From NCBI GenBank assembly GCA_917880885.1, contig OU862913.1, positions 27,847,286-27,911,285 of the forward strand: 64,000 bases of DNA, given 5' to 3'. Source of the DNA: Limnephilus marmoratus (lineage: Eukaryota > Arthropoda > Insecta > Trichoptera > Limnephilidae). The translations under genes and the position numbers were made by a program. How positions within the stretch are numbered: the stretch's first letter is position 1; every line of letters begins with the position of its first letter. The notes under the pieces were generated by a model, which searched no databases, had not been told where the DNA came from, and worked only from the letters and a program-made list of their open reading frames with translations. Positions 10,967 through 20,975 of the stretch are shown one piece after another.

Positions 10967-11302
10967 GATAATATAAATAATAATATAAAAAAAATATACA
11001 TATTCCTTGTATATTTAAAAAAAATCACTACAAATTCGAGTTCCTACACCTATTTCTCCCCTTAAACGCTCTTGCAATAAAGGTAGCCCACTGCCAAAGC
11101 CTTTTTTGTAAAATATTCGCACCACAATCCGCGGTGCAACCACTGGGCGTCTAAATTGAAAACTCTATCTATCCACAGTGACTTTTTTTGTTTTTGTTTT
11201 TATAATCGTACACAAAATTAACGGCTTACCAAAGCGAGCGAACGCCGCCCCCTGAACTCTGCCGCCCCTAGGCCGCGGCCTATAAGGCCTATTGACAAAT
11301 CC

Positions 11303-11953
11303 AGGAGCGCGATTCCCGTTCTTTTCAAAGATACCTTACCTTCAACTGACCGATTTTTTGATGAATTGCGATTCCCGATCTCTCGAAGGCTACTTCTGAC
11401 AGTAGCGCGCGGTAGCCCGCGTTGCGCAAAGAACGGAATACTGAGGTTGGCGAAGGAGAGTCTATTGAGTGACAATTTAAAATAAGGAGAGTCTCATTCG
11501 CCAAAGGAGACCGAATGGGCTGTCATTCGAGGTATTGAATGACATTGAAGTGCTGCATTGACGACCATTATCAATATTTACGTATTTTTAAGAAGGTAAA
11601 ACTTAATATTATTGTAAGTATTTAATGTAAACATGATTAGTGAACTATTTTTTGCATAATAATACTCTCAAATGAAAAATACGTAACTCGCTAAATGCCC
11701 GAAATATCAGAAAAGTGATTGAAATTACAATAAACTTCGCGTTTAGTATGTGTACTTACCTATAATTTGCCATTGAGGATTTCTAGAAAAATAATAGGTA
11801 GTAATAACTTGCAGATAAAATGGCTGCAGGATTTTTGGCTCTGGATATTCGGAAAAAATGAAAGACACCTTCGACGCCTTGCAATGGACAGCAATCTCAG
11901 TGAAGGGTAGCTTTAGGCTCACCGCCAAAAGAACGGGAATCGCGCTCCAGGAC
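11303..11953. mobile_element. TIR-bounded insertion
   Basis: AGGAGCGCGATTCCCGTTCT at the left is mirrored by AGAACGGGAATCGCGCTCC at the right. GC-rich ends surround an AT-rich core. Short open frames inside (11475-11218, 12126-11743) show no transposase motif. The target duplication is unclear, so the superfamily is not assigned. Confidence 0.5.
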
Positions 11954-12046
11954 TGTTGAGTACAGTGATAACAACAATGAGGTTTATATTTTGTTTGGTT
12001 ATTAGTTTTTGGGGTATTATGCCGTGTTACGCTACCTCCTTCTTTA

Positions 12047-12087
12047 GCCAACGTTTCGGACAGCGTTGCAGTGTCCATCATCAGGGC
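12047..12087 (-). ncRNA. Hammerhead ribozyme core, candidate 2 (Penelope 3' region)
   Basis: The minus strand reads GCC, CUGAUGA, one extra U, stem II GGACA/UGUCC with a 9-base loop, GAAA, then CGUU and GGC. GCC and GGC can form stem I, and the AACGUU palindrome stands where stem III belongs, giving predicted cleavage after GUU. The layout matches candidate 1 base for base in the core, while stem and loop sequences differ. Confidence 0.78.
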
Positions 12088-12399
12088 AGATGTGTAATAG
12101 TTAGGGGTGATGTTTGTTTGATGCAAATTTATTATAGTTAGCGCACTTGAAGTGAAATGTCACAAAACTACGCTATATAAATATAATGTTGTTATTTGTT
12201 ATTATTATTATTGTACTTATCTACTTAGGAGCGATACCGTGTCGCCAGCTCCACTCCTCTACGAGCTGGCGCTACAATATACTTCAACATGTTTTTGGGT
12301 TTAGCCTTGATGTAACCGTCAATTATTAATTATTATTAACTAAGCGCCCTTGAGGTGATTTTTCACAAAAACGGCGCTATACAAATTATCCAATTATTA

Positions 12400-12948
12400 T
12401 TATTTATTATTAATTACCGGATACCAAGAACTATTGAGCTTAGCTCCGTCGTCTCTATTAATATTTATAGGATTTTTGTGAATTTCAATTGCCTCCGTAA
12501 TCAGGCGCGCTCTATGAGTTTTGGGTCTTCCCAAGACCTCAGGGACAAATCCAAAGTAATGGCCGGTTTCGATTAAGTGCTCGGCGATTGCCGATTTGTC
12601 AGGGTGGCCAAGTTTACAGGCACGAAAGTGTTCTGATATCCTTTTGAAGATCGTCCGCTCTGTTTGGCCTACATAAACCTTGTCACATCCTGAACAGCTG
12701 AGTTTGTACACTCCATCTGTTTCCAGAGGAAACTTGGTCTTTGCAGGCCTCAAAAAGTCTCGTATTTTTGTCGTGGTTCCGAAGACAGTCTTGATGCTTT
12801 CTTTTTTCAATATCCTGGCAATTCTGTCTGTCACATTGTGAACGTAAGGCAGGAAAGCACAGCCCTTTGACTCTTGTTCAATTCTGTCTTCGTTTGGTGC
12901 AGATTTGGCTCCTATGATTTGCCTTGTCTGCCTTGCTGGGTAGGTTTA
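12400..12948 (-). pseudogene. GIY-YIG endonuclease domain of Penelope-like polyprotein
   Basis: The frame is open from about 12948 to the stop at 12400. It begins inside the protein (RQTRQIIGAKSAPNEDRIEQ). It has the GIY-YIG signature as GVYKLSCSGCDKVYVGQT, then the conserved Arg/His region TIFKRISEHFRACKLG and a downstream AEHLIETGHYFGF. Within Penelope elements this domain nicks target DNA for insertion. The two CxxC-type cysteines before VYVGQ are typical of the Penelope version. No in-frame stop lies within the remaining segment, but the rest of the protein is gone. Confidence 0.88.
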
Positions 12949-13020
12949 TAATTTAATGATCAAATTATTGAATTATCATGAGATAATCATCATTATCATT
13001 ATAAAATACAATTTTAAAGT

Positions 13021-13659
13021 TTTCAAATAATATGATTTTTGTCTACTTTATTTAATAACTGGCTTTAAAATGTGGTCAGACATATTATTAGGCGAACAAA
13101 CAACAGTTGTATGTCAGTAATAAGATAAAAACAGCTTTTCTGAAAATGACGGCATATTACGAAAAAACTTAAAATTTGCTGAAAATCGTTACTGGTTGGA
13201 GATTAATTTGTTTGTGTATACATATTCTAAAAGGGAATTAAATTTTCTACAACTTTTTTCAAATAAATTTCTTTCGGTGATGAATATTTTAGACGATATG
13301 AAGGAATGTTTCATGAAAAATGTGAGGTAAAATGATTTTTTTCGAAAATATCTACGTTTGTGGAGCGTGTAACTCAAAAACGGCAGGGATTTCGTAAATT
13401 ACGTATGGAATAAAAGTTGTAGATAATTTTAGGAGCTTTTACTTGTTCTAAGAAAGTTTTCATCTGCGACGTACCGTTTTTGAGATATAAACGGAAACCC
13501 GAAAATTGGGAACTTCCCCCCCCCCCTCCCCCCTCTAGCTAACCACCTAGACGTCAGGACTTTTAGTATGTTCACACCCTAAGCACCCTAAACAAGTTTC
13601 TGAAGGAATCGCTTAGGTTCCTGCTCACGCACTCTAAACCTCCTTCCTTAACTGTACTA
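13021..13659. repeat. Right terminal inverted repeat of copy A
   Basis: This is the reverse-complement counterpart of 1399-1910, but it reaches the true terminus. It contains CACCCTAAGCACCCTAAACA, CGCTTAGG and CCTGCTCACGCACTCTA, and closes with CTTAACTGTACTA. The same outer blocks occur at 32979-33075 and 35960-36067. Confidence 0.85.
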
Positions 13660-13930
13660 ATATATGGGAAAAGGACTTAATTTTATACATAAACAGCAGA
13701 CCAAAGTTCGGCGGGAAAAAAATATTAAAAAATTAATTTTTAACATCGTTCTAAAATAGTCTACAAAGTACGGATTTGCGACATCTATGGTCATAATAGA
13801 TAAAGCATTTCAATAGCTTCGTGTTAAAATAAATGGCTGGCCATGGAAATGTTTTAAATAATTACGATAAATGTTTTACTAATGGTAGGAGTGGGAACCC
13901 CCCTTACACCATGCGAGCGAAGCCACGGGA
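13660..13930. repeat. Dispersed repeat shared with 52500-53070
   Basis: Blocks GATTTGCGACATCTATGG, TCATAATAGATAAAGCATTT and AAAATAAATGGCTGGCCATGG match 52600-52680 plus 53013-53040. The second copy is split by a SINE. The end near 13910 (GAGCGAAGCCACGGGAAAAA) resembles a Helitron-type terminus. It is non-coding. Confidence 0.6.
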
Positions 13931-14260
13931 AAAAGCTAATATATTTAAAAGTAGCTTTTCTAGATAATTTATTGATAAAAAATATTGTATGTTTATATGA
14001 CTTGAAATATGTCTTGTAAATACAAAATTTTGTATTAGAAATATAAAAATCTGCACAATGACCAATAGTTTAACTTTATTATAACAAAAATACAGACATT
14101 TTCAAAATTTATATGGTAACTTTACTACATAATATGACAATCTTTTGAAGTCAATTTATGTTTTTTTTAGAAAAGAGTTGGTACGTCTAGAGTCAAGAAT
14201 ATGATTTAGAAATTACAATTTTCCGGTTCTGTCTAACTGTGCCACCTTCTCTTCTCTATC

Positions 14261-15140
14261 TACATATTATAAAGTAAAGTCCCCCGCGCCGTCTGTCTGT
14301 CTGTTCGCGATAAACTCGAAAACTACTCAACGGATTTTCATGCGGTTTTCACCAATAGATAGAGTGTTTCATGAGGAAGGTTTAGGTATATAATTTGTCA
14401 AGGATTTGTGTAAATTGGTTGAAACATAACGATAATTGTTAGAAGTGTCGTAAAAAGTCAAGCAGCCTGGTAGCTTTCATCGAAAACGCTGCCTAATCCT
14501 TTTGGGATATAACAAAACAATATATGGAGAAATATTCCTCTTTTATATATCTACAAAAAAGTTCGCGAAGGCATATATCTATCTTTTACGGATAGCTTAC
14601 TATATCCATTCTATCTTCTTATCTGATTATTCTTGTCAATTGCTGTTCGTTTGTCTCGCTAAAACTCGAGAACGGCTGGGCCGATTTAGGTGATTTTGGT
14701 TTTGAAATGTTTGACGTAGTCCAGGGAAGGTTTAAGATAATTTGGAAAAATTGTGAGGAAGATAGTAAAAACAACAATTTCATTTTCTCATATAAACCGT
14801 TCTACTGTTCTACCTACTTTCAGAAGCGCAACATAATTTAGAATTACCTGTCAAGCAAACGTTACCTGTCATTCTGTTACCATTTAAAATCTTCATCATC
14901 AGTTTGTCAGAGCGTGAGAACTTTATTTACTGTTTTAATATGCCAAGGAAAAGACGAGCTGACATAGGTCATCGAAGTCAATCTTATAATCTTTCACACC
15001 ATCTCTATGTATTATAAATTAAAGTCCTCCGCGGCATCTGTCTATCTCTTCGCGATAAGCTCAAAGACGGCGGTGGTTACAAAGGTTGGATTTTACAAAG
15101 TGTTTTATTAGCCACAGCTACGCGTGGCCGGGTCAGCTAG
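14261..15140 (+). mobile_element. Helitron mosaic with complete 3' terminus
   Basis: A 5' end (TCTACATATTATAAAG, TTCGCGATAAACTCG) lies at 14261 and a second, internal 5' end at about 15000. The 3' terminus has GCCAC (15111-15115) and GTGGC (15124-15128) forming a hairpin, then CTAG at 15137-15140 followed by T. That is the canonical Helitron ending. No Rep/helicase coding is present, so the copies are non-autonomous. Confidence 0.8.
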
Positions 15141-15181
15141 TAAATAATAAATTGAATTAAATTAAATAGGCTTTTTATTAA

Positions 15182-16137
15182 CCCTCGATCCGTCGCGTGG
15201 GGTCTTAAGCCCAGGTTTTAAAGGAATGCTAATTATGTACATTTTAAATGTTCCCACTGATTCCTTACTTTAGGTAGCTTCCTAAAAGGGACCATACTTG
15301 ACGGGAGGCGTCTACCAATATCTACAGGAATTCCAAAAACTGAAAAAATCGAACTAATATCTATGAGAATCAAAGTGTTGACGAATATCTATAGCTCAAA
15401 CTGTTGATTAATATCTACGAGAACCAAAGTGTTGACGAATATCTACAGCACTGGCAGAGGTTGGATTTGTAATTATGTATAGCATATTGGAATTACGTAA
15501 TATTGCGTATGCAGTATAAAAAACTTAATTTATGTAAGTTTGTATGTAAAAATCCCTAATATCGGACTATTGGACACATTTAGCTGATTAGTCCAACCTA
15601 CGCTCTGTAGATATTAGTCAACACTCTGAAGTTCGTAGATATTAGTTCAACATATGAGCTGTAGATATTCGTCCGACATACAGGCTGTAGATATTAGTAT
15701 GTGGAGTCACTTGACGCGAGCGCTGCCAACATTCATTCTGCGCATGTGCGATGTGAGATACAGACTTGTGTTTCGGCGTGAGTCTCAAAAAAATTATCAA
15801 AATACAATGAAAAACCAAGTTTATATGTGTTTTCATTGTATTTTGTTGATTTTTTTGTAATAATAATAATTCTGTATCATTCTCAAATAGTTATAAGTTT
15901 GATAGAAATTGGTTAGATTTAAGTTTTCTATTAAAAAAGTACGATTCAAAATTATGAAAACAATGTTCCTCGTTTATTTTTCAGCTTTTACATTGAAAAT
16001 AAATATATAAATGTCATTATCACCTGACTATATATAATCAGTTAAAATAAAACATAAAATGTAGGCTTTAAGAACAAATTAATCATATTTATTTTTGGGG
16101 TCCTCAGTGACCCCGCGCGACACGGATGGGCGGAGGG
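15182..16137. mobile_element. TTAA-flanked piggyBac-like non-autonomous element
   Basis: TTAA (15178-15181) is followed by CCCTCGATCCGTCGCGTGGG. The right end, read in reverse, is CCCTCCGCCCATCCGTGTCG before TTAA (16138-16141). A TTAA target and inverted CCCT ends fit piggyBac. The interior has no transposase and contains a nested element at 15296-15694. A GACCCCGC/GGGGTC palindrome sits near the right end. Confidence 0.78.
15296..15694 (+). mobile_element. 'TAGATATTAGT' element, copy 1
   Basis: It begins GGGAGGCGTCTACCAATATC and ends CTGTAGATATTAGTA. It is the longest of three copies (others at 28853-29192 and 24553-24908, reversed). The outer parts carry repeated motifs: ACTAATATCTAC or GACGAATATCTAC at the left, and reversed CTGTAGATATTAGT at the right. 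The core (TGTATAGCATATTGGAAT, AAAAATCCCTAATATCGG) is conserved. It has no coding capacity. This copy has an extra motif unit near 15370-15440. Confidence 0.8.
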
Positions 16138-16259
16138 TTAATAATGGGTTCATGGCCCACGTACCTTGGCAATTTATGGGGTTATATGGTTATACGCAGT
16201 AAGGAGTCAAAAAAAAGCGGTTCGTCAAAAATTTTTACTAGAAAGGTATTTAAATTGTT

Positions 16260-16625
16260 TTTTTTTTACATTAGTTCCATACAGGTGGGCCTGAGAAAAG
16301 TAGTTTTCCTCGGGACCTACGTCATCTTTGAGGATGCTGTGTGGAGGGTCTTTTTAGGAAAGGAAGGAGTCCTGGGAAGGAAAAGAAAAGAGTGGGTAGA
16401 AATCTGGGGGTCAGTGTGTGTCTAGGAGTGACAGACGTATGAAACCATCCCCTCCACTGCAGTGCAAGACGATGTTCTGAGAGAATATGGCTGGGACTCC
16501 CTTAACCATTATCTCCAGACCCGGCCTGCCATGCAGCTGGTGGGCAGACGCATCCGCCGCCAAGATCCGGACAAACCTAACCAGGGCACCCCTGCTAACT
16601 CACCAAACGTAACGAACCGTATTTT
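16260..16625 (-). repeat. SINE-K copy
   Basis: The copy starts with a poly(T) run (reverse of the 3' poly(A)), then GGGCCTGAGAAAAGTAG, GATGCTGTGTGGAGGGTC and the family body CTGCCATGCAGCTGGTGGG, ATCCGCCGCCAAGATCC, CACCCCTGCTAACTCACC. The hairpin tail is partly decayed. The open frame 16126-16425 through it is not a gene. Confidence 0.7.
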
Positions 16626-16763
16626 TAAAGGCGATAAGTGAGATTTTTCGGAAACAGCTGCACCAATCAGTCTCAATTTTTTTCACAAGCTTTATAAATA
16701 TATTTTTTCTTAATCCATCGAAGGTTTTTTCATACCGATAAATATTTTCCGCTTTACGAACAA

Positions 16764-17448
16764 CTAGCCGACCCGGTGAACTTCATACCGCCTCAGAATC
16801 AATAACTGTTGTGTTAACTTATAAGCTGAATTAAATTCAGTTTTTTTTTAAGTAAAAAAATTACATAATGAAGCAATTATCGATGCGCAACTGTACGTGT
16901 TTTGTTTTTGTCAGTAGCAGAGATGGCGTTGTGTATGGTTTTATATTTTTTGTGATTTTATTACTTTTCCACTTACTTACGGGAATTGCGTTTCATTTTG
17001 TTTATACGTGTGAGGGAGATGTTATAATTTTCGTATTTTTCCTTTGGAGGGGTGCAGACATACGTTCACCGCTTGTCTCATGTTCTACTATTGATATCTA
17101 GTGTGTAAGAAAGAGGAGCAGCATTATATGCGTAAGAACAAAAGCAAAATAATCAGAGCATTGACATTTGATGTTTTTGAATTTTTAGAATTCACGCACT
17201 ATTCAATATTATACTTATTACAATATTGCTGCAGCTCTTTCAAAAGATGAGAATTCTTTCCATACAAAATGTATGAGGAAAAGAATTTTCTTCATAATTT
17301 TTCTTCGTGAATTTTTCCGATGTTTTAATAGCTATTCTGCTATTCGGGGCGGAGACAAATCCAACAAAACAAGGATCATAAAAATCGGTCCAGCCGTTCT
17401 TGAGTTATAAATGGTGTAACTAAACAAACTTTGTTTTATATATTAAGA
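16764..17448 (-). mobile_element. Non-autonomous Helitron, both ends present
   Basis: Read on the minus strand, the element begins TCTTAATATATAAAAC at 17448 and ends GGGTCGGCTAG at 16764. The 5' region contains TTATAACTCAAGAACGGCTG. The interior shares GTGTGAGGGAGAT and GTGTAAGAAAG with 230-420 and 40400-40570. No protein is encoded. Confidence 0.7.
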
Positions 17449-17583
17449 TTTAATCTTCAATATTCGGGTGTATTTGGTTAGTAGGTAAAAATATTTTCGC
17501 TTTGCAATAAAATCCAAATAATTGGAATATTTTTGTGAACGTATCCGAAAACAAAAAGCCTTTTTCGTAGGGTGATGATATTA

Positions 17584-17963
17584 TATGCTTTCATATTATC
17601 CAAAACAGGGCTATGAGAATAATTCTCCGACGAAACAGATTTTCAAAAATAATTAAATTGTTAAAGGAACTAAATTGGTTGACCGTGAAACAGATGCTGA
17701 CCTTGAACACGATGGTATTTATCCACAAAATATTGAACAACACGTTACCAAAATACTTCTCAAATAAAATTGTATACAATAAAGACATTCACAGATATAA
17801 CACAAGGACGTGCAAGGAAATTAGGCTACAAAAAAAGGACAAAGCGAATACACTGTACAAGGGAATGAAGTTGTATAACACACTACCAGAAACTTTAAAG
17901 TCCACACCAATTAGAAAGTTCAAGATGTATTGTAGGAGCTACATAAAACTTGAAAAAATATAG
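17584..17963 (+). pseudogene. LINE fragment (CR1/Jockey-like C-terminus)
   Basis: The frame starts inside the protein as HIIQNRAMRIILRR and continues with LNWLTVKQMLTLNTMVFIHK, NNTLPKYFSNK and RTCKEIRLQKKDKANTLYKG, ending at a stop at 17961. Short ATT-type repeats follow at 18023-18055, a usual 3' end for such LINEs. It is strongly 5' truncated. Confidence 0.75.
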
Positions 17964-19284
17964 TGAATATGAAATATTTTAATCAATTAGAAATTTGTAA
18001 ACTACAAATTACTAAAATAAAAAATTATTATTATATTATATATTATTATATTATTCGAAATAACCATGTATTTTTTTAAATATAAAATTTTTTAATGCAT
18101 ACTTCAAAAAAGGTTTAAAAATTGCTCACCTTACGTTTTTTCTAAATAAAATTACTGATAGCAAAAAAAAATAAAAACGCACACAAATTTTATTAGACAA
18201 ATGTATTATAAACGTTATAGTCACCTAATTTTTTTGTTGTTTCATGTAAAAATAATTATTCAAAATAATTGTTTAAAAATCACAAAATTTCATAAATTTT
18301 TTTGGAAATGGGGTCGGAAACTTTAGTTTCATAAAGATGTGCATTTTAATAATTTTGTGGTTAATTGTTAGATTTGAATATAAAGCGTGTTATTTTCTCT
18401 TTCCAATACCGTTTAGATCATATTTCTCACTATGATAGTAAGGGAGAAACAACGATTTGAGATATGATACCTGTTTGAGCTGGGACAAATATGGTCTCCT
18501 ATAATTAAATGGGCTAGGGCCAAAATTTTCACCAATAACGATTTTTTTTTGAGAAGCCGCCATTTTGTTAAAAATAATATTTTGTTTATTCCTTCCATCA
18601 AATACTAAATTAAACCTCATATTAACGAAATCTTTTTAATTTTTTAAAATGTAGAATATCCAATCAAGAGATATAGTGCTCACCATAGACATCCAAATTA
18701 AATAGACGAGAAGATACAGATGAGGGGTAAAACCAAACTATGGGGGGCGAAGAGGGGAAGTTGACTGTGATTCGTTAAAAAATCAATCTGACAGTATATA
18801 GGCATCTCGCATTATAATATCACCATTTTGTTCTTAAAAGCAAAATCTGCTTTTGAATGAATAGACCTTTTTACATGGGAGCGCGAATTGTTCGCCACGT
18901 TATTAACATATTTGCGAAGTCCAAATGCGGCAAAGTAAAGTTCGCCACTTTTCACAGAGGAATATTTTGTTGCCATATTTAGTTAAGACACTTTTACAAA
19001 TGTTTCATAATTTACTTACCTACCCCTGTAACCAGCGACGAGCTCACTGGAGAACCGCCCACATTCGCTATGTCCACATATTTTAGGGTATAATTGTATA
19101 GCACAAGCTCTCCTTTTTGCCGTGTTATTTTGTAAAATGTACGATGTGAGCTCGGCGCTGGTCAGGACAAGAATGATGACGTAACATTTTTTATATTCAA
19201 GCGAGGCTCTCGTAAGCCCAGCCGGCTCCATGGAACCGGTATGTGGAGGGGGAAATAATACGCTTTTATCACTTACGGGTACGA
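17964..19284. other. Non-coding DNA, nothing recognised
   Basis: AT-rich up to about 18860, then more mixed. Short open frames such as 18620-18390 show no known motif. From 19016 the DNA is GC-richer and contains the left part of the inverted-repeat structure below. Confidence 0.4.
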
Positions 19285-20575
19285 ACACGTACAAAGCGGG
19301 TTTCGGTTTTCTGATTAGTCGGCGCATGCGGGCGGCCGACTGGCGCAGGCGTGCTGACAAGAATGTTTGTATGTCAACGTATCAGACCGAACATAGTGAA
19401 GGCACGTTCAGATTTGTGTCCGCGCGAGGCGGCGCCGATAAGCTTTACCGGAATGAATTCTTAATTCCTGCTCGCCGGTGACGCCGGCCAGAATCTGATA
19501 TCAAAATGAGCGACCTGTTAATTGCCGCTGTTTTCAATCAATCGCCAATCTGCGATAAAATAAATACATTCCATAGCACCAGAAATGTTATTGACAAGTG
19601 ATGGAATGAAATCAAAAAGATAAAATTTTGAAATAACCTCAAATGTCACAAGTGAATTCCTTTCAGGCACGTACTTAACATATTATCATGTTCTCCTGAG
19701 GTTTTTTCATATTTAAAGATACCAATAACCAAATACCATTGTTTTATTCCTTAATTTTAAGAAAGGATTCTCCAAGAGTAAATAATCGTCGTCTACGAAC
19801 TCGACATTTCGTAAAAACTGACAGCTGCTGTCATGCTGTCAAGCTACCGCGCAGGTAGCGCAAGCTTTAGGCTGGCCGCAAATGGACGTTTTCCTTATTC
19901 GATTTCCTGATGCGGAATTCCGATTCGGAATTCCGTGAGACTAGCGCAAACGTTCGTTTTTCTTCATTCGGAATGTATACACGTCAGTACAGATAGTGAT
20001 AGCGTGGTGAACGCACGACGATGGAGGATGAAGATTTATTAGCAATTGAATTTCTGTTAATAATGAAGAAGAAAAAAAATAATGGAATGATGAAAAATAA
20101 TGAATTAATAATGAAAGTTTCTGCCTCACACATTATCGTGTTGCGATTCTATGCGTAACAGATACAAAGAATACGTCCGATGCACGCGGTGCCGATGCGA
20201 TACTGAATAGAAATTTCCGAAGGTGTGCGCCGGCACAAACAAAATGTATGCAAGCGCTGCGTTCCGCATGACGTCATTAGGTTTTTTCCGTTCGGTTTCT
20301 CCGAACGCGCCGGCTTGCATTCGGAATGCACGTACGGAATTTTTTCCGTTCGGAAAAAAAGCGAACGTGTGCGTCAGTTAATGTATTTTCTACTGATTCC
20401 ATGCATTCCGATCTCCGAATACGGAAAACGAATTCGAAAATCGAATAAGAAAAACGTCCTTGTGCGGCCAGCCTTATCCGCGTTCTGTTTGTCCACATCT
20501 CGGCGTCAAAAGCCGCCGGTGGAACAGGGCACTGGGCGCCGTTAATCTGAAAACCGAAACCCGCTTTGTACCTGA
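19285..20575. repeat. Outer inverted repeat enclosing a MITE
   Basis: TACAAAGCGGGTTTCGGTTTT at 19290-19312 (one base shorter here: GTACAAAGCGGGTTTCGG) faces its reverse complement at 20542-20570. Both arms border GC-rich DNA. The MITE at 19870-20473 lies between them. It may be an older element that received the MITE. No transposase is seen. Confidence 0.45.
19870..20473. mobile_element. TTA-flanked MITE (PIF/Harbinger-like)
   Basis: The inverted ends GGCTGGCCGCA, then GGACGTTTT and CTTATTCGATTTTC, span about 50 bp. They are flanked by TTA (19867-19869 and 20474-20476), the target size of PIF/Harbinger elements. Internal mirrored GAATTCCG and TTCCGTTCGG blocks add to the foldback character. 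It is 604 bp without coding capacity, and ends about 250 bases beyond the SPH gene's polyadenylation signal. Confidence 0.72.
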
Positions 20576-20724
20576 TCGTACACGGCAGATTCAGATATAT
20601 TCATATATCCGTGGTGCTCACCGTATAACGTCTTTTTTTAGAAGACTTCCCGGAGATCGGCCACAACAACTTCAAAAAATCATTACTTTAAAACAACGAA
20701 AAAAAACCAGAATAAAGTTAAAAG

Positions 20725-20747
20725 TTACAATGTGCAAATAATTTATT
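20725..20747 (-). terminator. Polyadenylation signal of the SPH gene
   Basis: AATAAA on the minus strand at 20747-20742 lies about 50 bases after the stop codon (20801-20799), with a cleavage region expected near 20725. The predicted 3' UTR is thus very short. Confidence 0.65.
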
Positions 20748-20798
20748 TCGATAAAAAATTAAAATTTCTTTCAAGGATAAAAAAATTAAAAATCGCTT

Positions 20799-20975
20799 TT
20801 AATCGGCCGACTGACTGAATTGATATACGCTGAGGTCGGTTGACAAAAAGAAGGCAGTCTGCTCGATCCACGTGGCCAGTCTGTGCACGTGGGAATAGAC
20901 GCCTGGTATCCTTCGACCTTGGCAGGATTCTGTCCAGGATACAATCCCGGTGAGCATGAAACGGCCCGGATGATC
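20799..20975 (-). CDS. SPH exon 7: C-terminus
   Basis: The acceptor GACTATTTCAG leads into DHPGRFMLTGIVSWTESC, then RRIPGVYSHVHRLATWIEQ, the usual S1 end with its amphipathic helix. A 20-residue tail (TAFFLSTDLSVYQFSQSAD) precedes the TAA stop. Confidence 0.93.
   Translation of the reverse strand, partial: DHPGRFMLTGIVSWTESCQGRRIPGVYSHVHRLATWIEQTAFFLSTDLSVYQFSQSAD

Larger units (their letters stand above)
11960..12948 (-). mobile_element. Penelope-like retroelement, 5' truncated
   Basis: A minus-strand frame encoding a GIY-YIG endonuclease (12948-12400) is followed by a non-coding 3' region containing a hammerhead core (12087-12047). That pairing is characteristic of Penelope-like elements. 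The reverse transcriptase part is missing upstream of about 12948. Pieces of the same 3' region recur at 49404-49450 and 49690-49910, and the block GCGCCCTTGAGGTGATTTTT at 12337 recurs at 53475. Confidence 0.85.
1399..13659 (+). mobile_element. Large-TIR DNA transposon, copy A, rearranged and heavily interrupted
   Basis: Long inverted repeats at about 1399-1910 and 13021-13659 match each other and the repeats of copy B (32979-36067). The right end closes with TTAACTGTACTA, close to TTGACTGGACTA in copy B. The left end is cut at a Helitron fragment. Between them lie plus-strand pieces of the element's gene (3497-3912, 4880-5131, 6980-7277, 7945-8402), separated by RTE, foldback, hAT-like and other insertions. 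Bases 3409-3497 repeat the 3' end of the gene in reverse orientation, so the interior was rearranged as well as invaded. Treating both arms as one original insertion is inference. Confidence 0.65.

Noticed and set aside
20149..20545. Overlapping open frames in a GC-richer block as a gene
   Set aside because: They lie in a palindromic MITE; openness on both strands comes from the inverted repeats.
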